Below, piece after piece: positions 27,321-35,989 of a stretch of DNA of 64,000 nucleotides. This DNA is from Ktedonobacteria bacterium brp13 (GTDB lineage Bacteria; Chloroflexota; Ktedonobacteria; Ktedonobacterales; Ktedonobacteraceae): positions 1,054,001 through 1,118,000 of the forward strand of contig AP024096.1 in NCBI GenBank assembly GCA_015099395.1, given 5' to 3'. Made by a program: the position numbers and the translations under genes. The first letter of the stretch is position 1. Each line of letters starts with the position of its first letter. Under the pieces are notes generated by a model. It made no database searches, was not told the DNA's origin, and saw only the letters and a list, made by a program, of their open reading frames with translations.

Positions 27321-28292
27321 TTACGCTTGGGATGCAACTACTACTTGTCCACGTGGGTGTGATCTCCATGGCCAGCCTACCTGTACACATAGATAGCAGA
27401 GGATAGAGAAGAAGATGGAGATCAGAGTCGTATGCAATAATGCGATAACCATCAGGTCGCCAGTGAGCACGATAGCCATGCCACAGATAGCCTGCAGGGC
27501 AATCAAGACTATCGCCCAGATACTCCCTTTCACTAAATCTGTGCGCTGCCGATAGCTACGAAAGGTCAGGATGACAAATAGTAGCGTTACCAGACACAGT
27601 GAGCCGGCTGAGTAGCGATGCAAGACTTGAATACCTGCTAGCGAGAAGATACTGGGGAGTATAGTGTTGCCGCACGTTGGAAACTGGGTGCCGCAGCCCA
27701 TTGCCGCACCTGAATGACGCACAAAGGCCCCCGTGTAGGTGACCAGGTAGGTATAAAGAGCCAGGCCCCAGGTGGCATACTGCATCCTGCGTGAGACAGG
27801 ATATTTTTGCGCTTGTAGCCTTGTTCGCTCATAACGGGGACTTTTGATCTGGAAGAGTCGAATCGTCAATAAGAGCACGCTTGCAAGGCAGATTAAAGAG
27901 ACGCCGAAGTGAATTGAGAGCATATAATTCTTGCCCCATGTCCCCTCAAACATGACGGTCAGCGCGCCTAACCCACCTTGAGCTAGCACAAAGAGGATGC
28001 TCAAGAGACCAAACAGTTTGATATAGCCATCATTCTTAAATGACCACCATGCCCACACTGCCAGTAACACAATTAAGAAGCCACCGAGTCCGGCTGAGAT
28101 ACGGTGTGTATATTCGTAGACCCCTTCAATGGTGAGGGTGCCGGGAATAATCTGACCATGACAGAAAGGCCATGTCTTGCCACAGCCCTGTCCCGAACCC
28201 GTTTCGGTAACCAGTGCACCGAGTAATACCATTGTATATGCAGCGATAGTCGTGATGATGCCAAGGAGCCTCATCAGATAAAGTTTGACCAC
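27321..28292 (-). CDS. ctaA: Heme A synthase (COX15/CtaA family)
   Basis: A 323-residue integral membrane protein with about eight helices that oxidises the C8 methyl of heme O to give heme A for cytochrome oxidase. The two extracytoplasmic cysteine loops are ETGSGQGCGKTWPFCHG and VRHSGAAMGCGTQFPTCG. Heme-ligand histidines sit in YEYTHRISAG, SIHFGVSL, LHRYSAGSL and ALLHTTLI. The GTG at 28292 is chosen because GAGGGA lies about six bases upstream; the longer frame adds a charged, non-membrane stretch. No cta or cox genes are adjacent. The next minus-strand gene upstream, at 28489, is unrelated. Confidence 0.9.
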   Translation of the reverse strand: MVKLYLMRLLGIITTIAAYTMVLLGALVTETGSGQGCGKTWPFCHGQIIPGTLTIEGVYEYTHRISAGLGGFLIVLLAVWAWWSFKNDGYIKLFGLLSILFVLAQGGLGALTVMFEGTWGKNYMLSIHFGVSLICLASVLLLTIRLFQIKSPRYERTRLQAQKYPVSRRMQYATWGLALYTYLVTYTGAFVRHSGAAMGCGTQFPTCGNTILPSIFSLAGIQVLHRYSAGSLCLVTLLFVILTFRSYRQRTDLVKGSIWAIVLIALQAICGMAIVLTGDLMVIALLHTTLISIFFSILCYLCVQVGWPWRSHPRGQVVVASQA

Positions 28293-28488
28293 TGTACATT
28301 CCCTCTCGTAGACAGTTTTCTGTTGTGTATGAAAAGCAGTCTTTCTCCGTATGCAGCAAGCCATGCAACGCAATTGCGAACAATCGAGATCCTATTGTAT
28401 TATGGCTAGCTATCCCATGCGATTGAAAGGCATGCTGTCATACCATATACATATCATACAAGACAGAGGGAAGATGGTCGAGTACTCC

Positions 28489-28860
28489 TTAATAGCGCGT
28501 GTCGATCTCATTGAACGCTTGCTGAACATTGGTATAACTGGACTCAAGTAGCGTTGCGAGACGCTGCATGTGGTCACTGATCTGCTGATCCTGGGTATCC
28601 TGTAACCATTGACTGAGTTGGTTTATTTGACCTTGCTTCTCCATAAGCCAGAAGCGAACGCATTGTTTTAGCGCTCTAAAATCATACTGCTGGGGGCGAA
28701 TATAGCCGATGAAAAGTTCCGTATCCGTATTCTCACGTTCTAATGAGACTTGCAATTGTTCTATGCTCACTATTTCATTTGGCGAATGCAAGGTCAACGT
28801 ACGAATATGAAACTTTCCATACTGCTTAATAGTTATTCCTGATTTGTGTATTACCTGCAT
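28489..28860 (-). CDS. Small hypothetical protein
   Basis: An unrecognised 123-residue soluble protein, mixed in the first 60 residues and helical and glutamine-rich after that (QGQINQLSQWLQDTQDQQIS). No motif or membrane segment. The ATG at 28860 follows GGAGG by five bases and is preferred to an ATG at 28878. It lies upstream of ctaA on the same strand, about 200 bases away, and may share its transcript. Confidence 0.6.
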   Translation of the reverse strand: MQVIHKSGITIKQYGKFHIRTLTLHSPNEIVSIEQLQVSLERENTDTELFIGYIRPQQYDFRALKQCVRFWLMEKQGQINQLSQWLQDTQDQQISDHMQRLATLLESSYTNVQQAFNEIDTRY

Positions 28861-28996
28861 AGCTGCCTCCGCTTTCATTCGAACGTTTACGTCTATTATA
28901 ATAAGGTGATCTAACAGAATTGTGATTGTTTCCTATTTTTTTTATTGTTTTAAAACAATAACAGCTGCCCGGTCCATACGACTGGAGGAGAAGAGA

Positions 28997-29833
28997 TTGC
29001 ATTACGCCATAAACACACCGAATTTTGGAGCGTATAGTGATATACGTGTAATGGCTGAGCTGGCCCATGACGCAGAGGAGGCTGGTTGGGATGGCTTCTT
29101 TATCTGGGATCATATTGGTGGTAGCCCGGATTGGAGCGTGCCAGTCGCTGATCCGCTTGTGACACTGACCGCTATGGCAATGAGTACCAGGCGCATGAAA
29201 TTGGGCCCCATTGTGACCCCTCTGCCCCGACTCCTGCCCTGGAAGATAGTACGAGAGACGGTAAGTTTAGATCAGCTTACCGGTGGGCGGTTGGTCTTAG
29301 GTGTAGGGATAGGCAGCGATTTTGGTGGTGAATATAGCACGTTTAATAGCTCTACAGATGATAGAGTGCATGCTGAGATGCTCGATGAAGGTCTGGCTAT
29401 CCTGACGAAAGCATGGCGTGGCGAGACATTTGATCATGAAGGAAAACACTACACCTTAAAGAATGCGTATTTTTCTCCAACACCTGTGCAACAGCCACGC
29501 ATTCCTATCTGGGTAGCGGGTATCTGGCCGGGGAAAAAACCTTTCCGTCGTGCAGCGCAATGGGATGGCGTCTGCCCCATTGCGCGTAATGATGCAAAAC
29601 TAACTCCCGCTGATTACAAAGAGATGCTCGCCTATATAAAACAGTATCGGCAACTGGATGATACGTTTGCGGTTTTAGCTGATGGACACACTACAGGTAC
29701 GGATGAAGATAAAAAGATTGTTTTGCCTTATATTGAAGCAGGTGTCAATTGGTGGCAGGAGGCCTTTGATTGGAACTATTCTATAGAGCAAGTACGTGCA
29801 CGCATCCGTAAAGGACCACCGCAGGTTGCGTAA
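28997..29833 (+). CDS. LLM-class flavin-dependent oxidoreductase
   Basis: A 278-residue bacterial luciferase-like TIM-barrel enzyme that uses F420 or FMN. HYAINTPNFG at the N-terminus, FFIWDHIGG, LGPIVTPLPRLLPWKI, VSLDQLTGGRLVLGVGIG and RIPIWVAG-like IPIWVAGIWP blocks are typical. Substrate not predictable. The TTG at 28997 is chosen because GGAGGAG lies six bases upstream; the longer frame is hydrophobic and unlike the family. Divergent from the small gene at 28489 and followed by a terminator. Confidence 0.88.
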   Translation: MHYAINTPNFGAYSDIRVMAELAHDAEEAGWDGFFIWDHIGGSPDWSVPVADPLVTLTAMAMSTRRMKLGPIVTPLPRLLPWKIVRETVSLDQLTGGRLVLGVGIGSDFGGEYSTFNSSTDDRVHAEMLDEGLAILTKAWRGETFDHEGKHYTLKNAYFSPTPVQQPRIPIWVAGIWPGKKPFRRAAQWDGVCPIARNDAKLTPADYKEMLAYIKQYRQLDDTFAVLADGHTTGTDEDKKIVLPYIEAGVNWWQEAFDWNYSIEQVRARIRKGPPQVA

Positions 29834-29872
29834 ATTGATCTCTCTGTAATGTCCCACTATGGATTGTTATAG

Positions 29873-29927
29873 TAAAAAAGGCTGGCTGGAGGGAGAGCAT
29901 AATAACTATCGCCCCGGCCAGCTTTTT
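29873..29927. terminator. Terminator between convergent LLM and nrdB genes
   Basis: Hairpin with arms around GGCTGGCTGG and CCGGCCAGC, flanked by A and T runs on either side, so it can act in both directions. One bulged base in the stem. Confidence 0.75.
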
Positions 29928-29947
29928 AAGTAGTTATATTATTAAGA

Positions 29948-30982
29948 CTAGTCCCACTGTAACGCTGAGGCGCTCTGGTACTCAGTTACGCGTGTCTCGA
30001 AGAAGTTTTTCTCTTTGCTGAGATCCATTGTCTCGCTCATCCAGGGGAAAGGATGAGGTGAATGGTAGCGTGCAGGTAGACCGATGCGCTCCATACGGCG
30101 GTCGGCTATATATTGCACATAATCTTTAAATGCACTGGCATTAAGGCCCAGGATACCCTGTGGCAGACAATCTTGCGCATAGGCAATCTCTAGCTTCACC
30201 GCCTCATCGATCAGGTCAATGATATAGTGCTGGAACGCTGTATCCCACAGGTATGAGTTCTCCTCTTTGATACCGTTGATGAGATCGATACCAAAGTTCA
30301 GATGAATGGTCTCGTCCCGTAGGATGTATTGGAACTGTTCACCGATACCGGTCATCAAGTTGCGACGATGGAATGAGAGCATCATGACAAAGCCGCTATA
30401 GAAGAAGATGCCCTCCATGATTACATAGTACCCGATGAGATTTTTGAGGAATGTCCGTGCGCCCTCCTCGGTCTCTGTCGTAAAAGCCGGGTCGAGGATA
30501 GCCTCGGTCAGGCGCATCTCGAACTCGTCTTTGCGTGCAATGGCCGGGATCTCGTGATACATGTTGAAGACTTCATGCTCATCAAGGCCCAGACTTTCAA
30601 CGATATAGAGGAAGGTATGTGAGTGTACCGCCTCCTCAAAGGCCTGGCGTAGCAGATATTGACGGCACTCAGCATTCGTAATCTGACGGAAGATTGCCAG
30701 CACAATATTGTTACCAACCAGGCTCTCGGCAGTCGCAAAGAAGCCAAGATTGCGCATAATCACCAGGCGCTCACCCTGTGATAGCCGCTGTGAACGCCAC
30801 TGCTCGATATCACGTGCCATCGGTACTTCGGTGGGTAGCCAGTGGTTTGCACAACCGTTGAGGTAGTGCTCCCAGGCCCATGTATATTTGAGCGGCATGA
30901 GTTGATTCACATCGACAGCACTGCCGTTAATCAAACGTTTCTGTTCCGCAGCAAATCTGCTTTGTGCAGCAGTTTTCAGCAT
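29948..30982 (-). CDS. nrdB: Ribonucleotide reductase small subunit, class Ic type
   Basis: A 344-residue R2 subunit that carries the oxidised metal centre used to start radical chemistry in NrdA. Metal ligands are visible: Glu86 in [10 protein letters not shown], Glu117 and His120 in [10 protein letters not shown], Glu in [10 protein letters not shown], and Glu and His in [10 protein letters not shown]. The position of the radical tyrosine is Phe124 (codon TTC) and the first ligand is Glu, not Asp. Both match class Ic enzymes such as Chlamydia R2, which use a Mn/Fe centre instead of a tyrosyl radical. ATG at 30982 follows GGGAGA. It is the second gene of the nrdA-nrdB operon, 107 bases after nrdA. 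Confidence 0.93.
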   Translation of the reverse strand: MLKTAAQSRFAAEQKRLINGSAVDVNQLMPLKYTWAWEHYLNGCANHWLPTEVPMARDIEQWRSQRLSQGERLVIMRNLGFFATAESLVGNNIVLAIFRQITNAECRQYLLRQAFEEAVHSHTFLYIVESLGLDEHEVFNMYHEIPAIARKDEFEMRLTEAILDPAFTTETEEGARTFLKNLIGYYVIMEGIFFYSGFVMMLSFHRRNLMTGIGEQFQYILRDETIHLNFGIDLINGIKEENSYLWDTAFQHYIIDLIDEAVKLEIAYAQDCLPQGILGLNASAFKDYVQYIADRRMERIGLPARYHSPHPFPWMSETMDLSKEKNFFETRVTEYQSASALQWD

Positions 30983-31089
30983 AGTTTTATCGTCTCCCAA
31001 TAGTTTTAAAACAATGTCAAAGAACCTCTCGGGTCCTGAAGCTTGCTCCTCTGAATGCCTATGGATGTGAGCCAGCCTGTGAGAACGTC

Positions 31090-33594
31090 CTATTGGCAGG
31101 CTTCACAGTCTTCACCCAGGTTACAGACCATGGTAGATGATGGCTCTTCTGTTTCCTGATTGTTATCGTTTGCGCGGTTGACCTGCACTGCGCTTGATGG
31201 GCTGTTGCTCTTCATCCAGCGTGGTTGGATACCGAAACGGTTGATATCGACTGTTGACTTCTCAACCTGCGTTGCAGCCTGACTGCGCAGGTAATACGTT
31301 GTCTTCAGTCCTACTTTCCATGCAGTCATGTAGGTATCTTGCAATTTTTTGCCACTTGGTTCTGCCATGTAGAGATTCAGGGACTGACCCATGTCCAACC
31401 ACTTCTGACGTCGGCTGGCACAGTAGAGTAGCCAGGAAGAATCGATCTCGAATGCCGTCAGGTAGCGCTGCTTGATCTCGTCAGGAATGCCAGGGATACG
31501 TTGCAGCGAGCCATCGTAATATTTAAGCATCTCTAGCATCTCGGTGTCCCAGAGGTTGAGACGCTGGAGGTCACGTACCAGCGACATGTTGAGTGTTGTA
31601 AACTCGCCCGAAAGATTGCTCTTGACGTACAGGTTTCTGTATGTTGGCTCGATTGATTGGCTTACCCCTACAATATTTGAGATTGTCGCGGTTGGTGCAA
31701 TCGCCATAACGTTGCTGTTACGCATCCCATGTTCTTTGACAAGCTGACGGACAGGTTCCCAGTCCAGACGTTGTGTACGATCCATCTCTACAACAGTACC
31801 CCGTTCCTGCTCAAGGAACTCTATCGTATCAATGGGGAAGAGACCACGCTGCCATGTCGAACCCTGATAGCTCTTATAGGTGCCTCGCTCTGCCGCAAGC
31901 ATAGCTGAAGCTGAGATAGCATAATACGCGATAGCCTCGGCGCTCTGATCTGCAAAGGTAACAGCCTCCTCGCTGGCATAGCTGATACCCAGAGTGTAGA
32001 GTGCATCCTGGAAGCCCATTGTACCCAGGCCGATAGGGCGATGAAGACTATTGGCGGTACGTGCCTCAGGAACAGGGTAGTAGTTAATGTCAATGACATT
32101 GTCTAGCATGCGTATCGCCGTAAAGATTGTGCTGCGCAGGCGTGGCATGTCCAGTCCAGACTCTGCACTTACATGTGCCGCCAGGTTGATAGAGCCGAGG
32201 TTGCATACGGCGGTCTCATCTCGTGACGTGTTTAGCAGGATCTCAGTACACAGGTTGCTGCTATGAATGACTCCGGCATGTCTCTGTGAAGAGCGGATAT
32301 TCGAGGGATCTTTCCAGGTGATCCAGGGATGTCCGGTTTCAAAGAGGCGTGTCAGCATCTTACGCCAGAGTTCGAGAGCAGGTAAACGCTTGAAGAGAGT
32401 GATTTTACCTGCTGCCACTTGCTGTTCGTACTCACAGTAGCGGCGGGCGAAGTCCTGTCCATAGAGATCGTGTAGATCGTCTACGTCGTCGGGACTAAAT
32501 AGTGTCCATGACTCGTTACGCTCGACGCGCTGCATGAAGAGATCTGAGATCCAGCAGGCAGTATTCATATCGTGGGTACGACGCCTATCATCACCAGTGT
32601 TTTTACGCAGATCGAGGAAGTCTTCTATATCGAGATGCCAATTCTCGATATAGGCACAGGTCGCTCCCTTACGTTTGCCTCCCTGATTGACAGCCACTGC
32701 GGTATCATTAGCTACTTTCAGGAAAGGGATGACTCCCTGACTATTGCCGTTGGTGCCTTTGATATGTGCACCTAACGCACGTACATTCGTCCAGTCGTTG
32801 CCCAGGCCACCAGCCCACTTTGAGAGGAGCGCGTTATCCTGGAATGCTTTGAAGATATGCTCCAGGTCATCCTCGATAGTCGTCAGATAGCATGACGAGA
32901 GTTGCGGATGACAAGTTCCAGCATTGAAGAGCGTTGGGGTGGCAGGTGTGAACAGGAAGCGGGAGATGGTCTGATAAAATTCGTTGACACGTTCTTCCTT
33001 TGCTGTTTCGTTGAGCGCTACTCCCATTGCAACCCGCAGCCAGAGCAACTGTGGGAGCTCTATACGCTGAGAACCTTGAGCTAGCAGATAGCGATCATAC
33101 AGTGTTTGTAGGCCAGAGTAATCAAAGAGCAGATCCCGTTCAGGGTGTAGGAGTGCTGTAATCTGCGCTCTATCAAAGGAGAGCAGACGCTCATCTATTA
33201 AGCCCGCCTCAATACCCTGTTGTAAGTAACGTGGTAGATGTTCACGGTAGAGTTGGTCTGCTTGCGACAGATATGTAATATGGCCTGCAACCTCACTGTA
33301 GAGGCACATCAGTAAGAGGCGGCTGGCTACGTAGGTATAGTCAGGTGTACATTCAATCCTTGTTCTGGCTGCCATAATCAGCGCCTGCCAGAAGTCATGT
33401 TCAGTGATGCCTTTATAGAAGCTTGCTTGCACATCTGTGAGCAATGTTTGTGCATCGACTTCGGCTAAGCCCGCGCAAGCTTCTATGCATAAGCGAGAGA
33501 GATCGAAATTCGTATCTGCAAAAAGAATATCATGACTACTATGATCGTTCTGATCAGGTAAAAGAGTACTGCGAGAAGATGATGCTAATGTCAT
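31090..33594 (-). CDS. nrdA: Ribonucleotide reductase large subunit (class I)
   Basis: An 834-residue catalytic subunit that reduces ribonucleoside diphosphates to the deoxy forms. The active-site cysteines are seen in [23 protein letters not shown] and [14 protein letters not shown]. The radical-transfer tyrosine region is [15 protein letters not shown], and the C-terminal redox cysteines are in [12 protein letters not shown] see no clear ATP-cone domain at the N-terminus, so dATP overall inhibition may be absent. ATG at 33594 follows GAGG by eight bases; upstream in-frame codons run through the terminator and are rejected. It is first in the nrdAB operon, behind a cobalamin riboswitch and an intrinsic terminator. 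Confidence 0.95.
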   Translation of the reverse strand: MTLASSSRSTLLPDQNDHSSHDILFADTNFDLSRLCIEACAGLAEVDAQTLLTDVQASFYKGITEHDFWQALIMAARTRIECTPDYTYVASRLLLMCLYSEVAGHITYLSQADQLYREHLPRYLQQGIEAGLIDERLLSFDRAQITALLHPERDLLFDYSGLQTLYDRYLLAQGSQRIELPQLLWLRVAMGVALNETAKEERVNEFYQTISRFLFTPATPTLFNAGTCHPQLSSCYLTTIEDDLEHIFKAFQDNALLSKWAGGLGNDWTNVRALGAHIKGTNGNSQGVIPFLKVANDTAVAVNQGGKRKGATCAYIENWHLDIEDFLDLRKNTGDDRRRTHDMNTACWISDLFMQRVERNESWTLFSPDDVDDLHDLYGQDFARRYCEYEQQVAAGKITLFKRLPALELWRKMLTRLFETGHPWITWKDPSNIRSSQRHAGVIHSSNLCTEILLNTSRDETAVCNLGSINLAAHVSAESGLDMPRLRSTIFTAIRMLDNVIDINYYPVPEARTANSLHRPIGLGTMGFQDALYTLGISYASEEAVTFADQSAEAIAYYAISASAMLAAERGTYKSYQGSTWQRGLFPIDTIEFLEQERGTVVEMDRTQRLDWEPVRQLVKEHGMRNSNVMAIAPTATISNIVGVSQSIEPTYRNLYVKSNLSGEFTTLNMSLVRDLQRLNLWDTEMLEMLKYYDGSLQRIPGIPDEIKQRYLTAFEIDSSWLLYCASRRQKWLDMGQSLNLYMAEPSGKKLQDTYMTAWKVGLKTTYYLRSQAATQVEKSTVDINRFGIQPRWMKSNSPSSAVQVNRANDNNQETEEPSSTMVCNLGEDCEACQ

Positions 33595-33649
33595 ACAATA
33601 TACCTCATAAGAATACAGAAAAGCACGATAGTTAACGCTTTCAGGGCAA

Positions 33650-33683
33650 ACAAAAACGCCTGCTTCTTCGTGCAAGCAGGCGT
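33650..33683 (-). terminator. Attenuator terminator between riboswitch and nrdA
   Basis: On the minus strand ACGCCTGCTT, an 8-base loop and AAGCAGGCGT form a perfect 10-base stem followed by TTTTTGTTT. It lies after the cobalamin aptamer and about 60 bases before the nrdA start codon, so it is the likely expression platform. Confidence 0.88.
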
Positions 33684-33794
33684 GATAGGCAATGACATAT
33701 ACTGAGAGGGGTGGCAGTGCGTGATAGCACAAAGCCGCGACCCATCTGTGGTTGTCTTTGTCTTTTCAACGACCCTTTAGCGCGAAGGGATAGA

Positions 33795-33945
33795 TGAAAC
33801 AAGCTCACATGCAGGTATTCGGGCTTATCTCCAGGGCTCGATGCCTGAAGCTTACCGTTGCGCGACAGCGCCGGATTTCCACCGGACTTCCCCTACACGA
33901 CGCCTCTATTAGCGATAGAAGACGCTGTGAACTATAATACATGGG
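33795..33945 (-). promoter_or_regulatory. Cobalamin (B12) riboswitch controlling nrdAB
   Basis: Read on the minus strand, the core of the cobalamin aptamer is clear: GGGGAAGTCCGGTGGAAATC, then CCGGCGCTGTCGCGCAACGG and TAAG, then GCCCTGGAGATAAGCCCGAA and TACCTGC. These match the B12-box GCUGxxxxCGCAACxGUAA, the preceding GGUG-AAAUCC arm and the closing ACCUGC element. The exact ends are approximate. Binding of adenosylcobalamin should favour the terminator at 33650-33683 and shut off nrdAB. B12 riboswitch control of a class I reductase is known in Streptomyces, where a B12-dependent class II enzyme takes over. Confidence 0.92.
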
Positions 33946-34369
33946 ATATCTAACCGTAAACTATTCAAACGCGTGAGAAAGCTTTCCTGAGCCAGAAGTT
34001 ATGTGATGATACCTCAATGCAGCGTCACTCTAGACGAAATATGAGTGTCTATCTGTCCATCTGTAAAGCTTACTCCTACTACATGTAGTGGTACTTGTCT
34101 ATTACCAATCAAAATGTAGTGCCGAACAGTCACTTTTAAATAACACTAGCACAGCAAAGCGTAAAAGTCAAACCTCGCAGTATTTACCTTATCTTTACCC
34201 GGGTTGAGATATCTATAAATGGGGATAAGCAGCGTGAAACAAGCTCTCTCTTTATAATCTTTTTGAAACTCTGGTTACCTGTTCATTATGATAAAATACA
34301 TTATGCTATTGATGCTTGAATTTATGCATTGATATACACATATCGATATTCATATAAAGGAGCCGGGTG
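33946..34369. other. Divergent promoter region between nrdA and bcp
   Basis: About 420 bases with no gene. A TATAAT hexamer at 34253-34258 faces the peroxiredoxin gene, without a good -35 box. The nrd promoter should lie near 33950-34000 on the minus strand. Confidence 0.4.
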
Positions 34370-34843
34370 ATGAGCAATACTGTTACTAGTAAAGTGAGTG
34401 TTGGTGATCAGGCACCAGATTTTGCGTTACCCTCGCAAAAGGGTGAAGTCGTTCGTCTGAGTGATTTCCTGGAAAAATCTATGGTTGTGCTGTATTTTTA
34501 TCCGAAGGATAATACTGCTGGCTGTACTACGGAGGCGTGCTCTTTCCGCGATAGCTATGAGGTCTTTAAAGAAGCGGGTGCAGAGGTAATCGGAGTCAGC
34601 TCAGATTCTGAAGAGTCGCATCGTCAATTCGCCGAGCGAAATCATCTGCCATTTATTCTGCTCAGTGATCAGAAAGGTGCCTTGCGTAAGCTGTATGGTG
34701 TGCCTACTACGCTTGGACTCTTGCCAGGACGTGTGACGTACGTTATCGATAAGCAAGGAGTTGTACGCCATATCTTCTCTTCGCAGTTGGGTGTAGATAA
34801 GCACACAACAGAGGCACTGGCTACCATCCGTTCGATCTCGTGA
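34370..34843 (+). CDS. bcp: Peroxiredoxin, Bcp/PrxQ type
   Basis: A 157-residue thiol peroxidase that reduces hydrogen peroxide and organic peroxides. GDQAPDFALPSQKGEVVRLS is the AhpC/TSA start, and VVLYFYPKDNTAGCTTEACS contains both the peroxidatic cysteine (TAGC) and, five residues on, the resolving cysteine (EAC) typical of the PrxQ subgroup. The partner arginine lies in GRVTYVIDKQGVV. AAAGGAG precedes the ATG. Monocistronic. Confidence 0.93.
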   Translation: MSNTVTSKVSVGDQAPDFALPSQKGEVVRLSDFLEKSMVVLYFYPKDNTAGCTTEACSFRDSYEVFKEAGAEVIGVSSDSEESHRQFAERNHLPFILLSDQKGALRKLYGVPTTLGLLPGRVTYVIDKQGVVRHIFSSQLGVDKHTTEALATIRSIS

Positions 34844-35374
34844 ATTTCATCTTTACAGCGTGGAGGGAGGCGAGCATGTCTCGTTTTCCTCTCAAACGAA
34901 CAAATCGAAAGAAATCCTTGCCGCCAGCACGTGCTATTTGCTAAAGGATATGATACACTACAGAGGTATGAGATTTCACTCGGGCAGTTGATAGGAGCAT
35001 CTTCTGGTATCGTAATTCAGCGTGTTATGCTTTTTCTGCCTCCAACGGTAATCTTCATGGTTGATATTTTTCACATTTTGTTTCTCTGCTTGTAGGGTTG
35101 CTGTAACTTTCCACTTCCTCGCCAACGAAGGCATTGCTATACTCCCAGACAAAATGTGTACGATGATGTGTTCGTTTGCTTGCTTTTATTCTTGCGTAAA
35201 AATAGAGCTGTGTGAATATAGTTGTCAAATGTTTATAGCTATGAACGTTTCTACGTCATATAAGAAGAAGGTATCACTTGCGTTGTACATTTGTATAATG
35301 AAGTCCTTTGTGCCGTATCCAGGCATATTTATGGTGTTATAGCTTAATCATTTGTACACTTCTTTGAGAAAGAC
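34844..35374. other. Intergenic region
   Basis: About 530 bases without a supported gene. A 93-codon open frame (35061-35342) is rich in Cys and Phe, lacks a ribosome binding site and resembles no family. No repeat seen. Confidence 0.4.
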
Positions 35375-35403
35375 TTGATGTTGTGTTTAAATCTTTTTAT
35401 AAT
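35375..35403 (+). promoter_or_regulatory. Sigma-70-type promoter of the TPR-like gene
   Basis: TTGATG at 35375-35380, a 17-base spacer and a consensus TATAAT at 35398-35403. Transcription would start about 20-25 bases before the gene at 35437. Confidence 0.65.
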
Positions 35404-35436
35404 GGAGATATCTAAGTGTTTAACAAAGGATCAAAA

Positions 35437-35844
35437 ATGACTGAAGACATAAAGCGACTTGATATCAAGGATGTCTCTTTTCTCTCACAGGGCGACGCTT
35501 TTTCAATGTCTACGATGTCTGGACTTGCTACCAATTATAATGATGAAGGGGTACACGTCAGTCCGCAGCGACATGAAAAGACATTGACTTTTATCAAGTA
35601 TGCGCTCCTTCTTGATGCAATCGATGAGGGATGGTTGTATGAGCAGAAGGGTTGGATGTATAACCAACTGCATCGCTATCGTGAGGCGCTGTCCGCCTTT
35701 GAGCGTGCACGTCATCTTGGTTACGCGAATGATGGCTGGCTGTATGAGCAGAAATCTTATGCGCTCGATAAGCTTGAGCGGGACGAGGAAGCTCTAGAAG
35801 CCTTTGAGCGTGCACGTCGTCTAGGCTATGCTAACGAGGAATAA
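35437..35844 (+). CDS. Small TPR-like repeat protein
   Basis: A 135-residue soluble protein. The N-terminal 65 residues are without recognisable motif. The C-terminal part holds two near-identical 36-residue helical repeats that share GWLYEQK, then EAL, then AFERAR and LGYAN, as in tetratricopeptide (SEL1/TPR-like) units. Such arrays bind peptides or proteins, but two repeats are few and no partner is adjacent. AAAGGA precedes the ATG at 35437, an in-frame GTG lies at 35416, and a good promoter lies just upstream. Confidence 0.75.
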   Translation: MTEDIKRLDIKDVSFLSQGDAFSMSTMSGLATNYNDEGVHVSPQRHEKTLTFIKYALLLDAIDEGWLYEQKGWMYNQLHRYREALSAFERARHLGYANDGWLYEQKSYALDKLERDEEALEAFERARRLGYANEE

Positions 35845-35899
35845 CTTCAAGCTTTTGTATTGAGGTTATTGCATTTATATGAGTAAATATACATCGTGA

Positions 35900-35932
35900 A
35901 GCGAGTAGGAAAGATCTCCTGCTCGCTTTTTT
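35900..35932. terminator. Terminator after the TPR-like gene
   Basis: An 11-base stem AGCGAGTAGGA/TCCTGCTCGCT with one G-T pair, a 6-base loop and six T residues. Confidence 0.88.
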
Positions 35933-35989
35933 GTGCACTTTTCTCTTGTTAGTAAAACTAAAAGCTGAGTGTGACTGTGGCAAGCAGGC

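Noticed and set aside
33946..34369. Second riboswitch near the peroxiredoxin gene
   Set aside because: No conserved aptamer core is visible on the plus strand; only a TATAAT hexamer was found.
35061..35342. 93-codon open frame between the peroxiredoxin and TPR-like genes
   Set aside because: Cys- and Phe-rich composition, no ribosome binding site and no recognisable domain; looks like chance.
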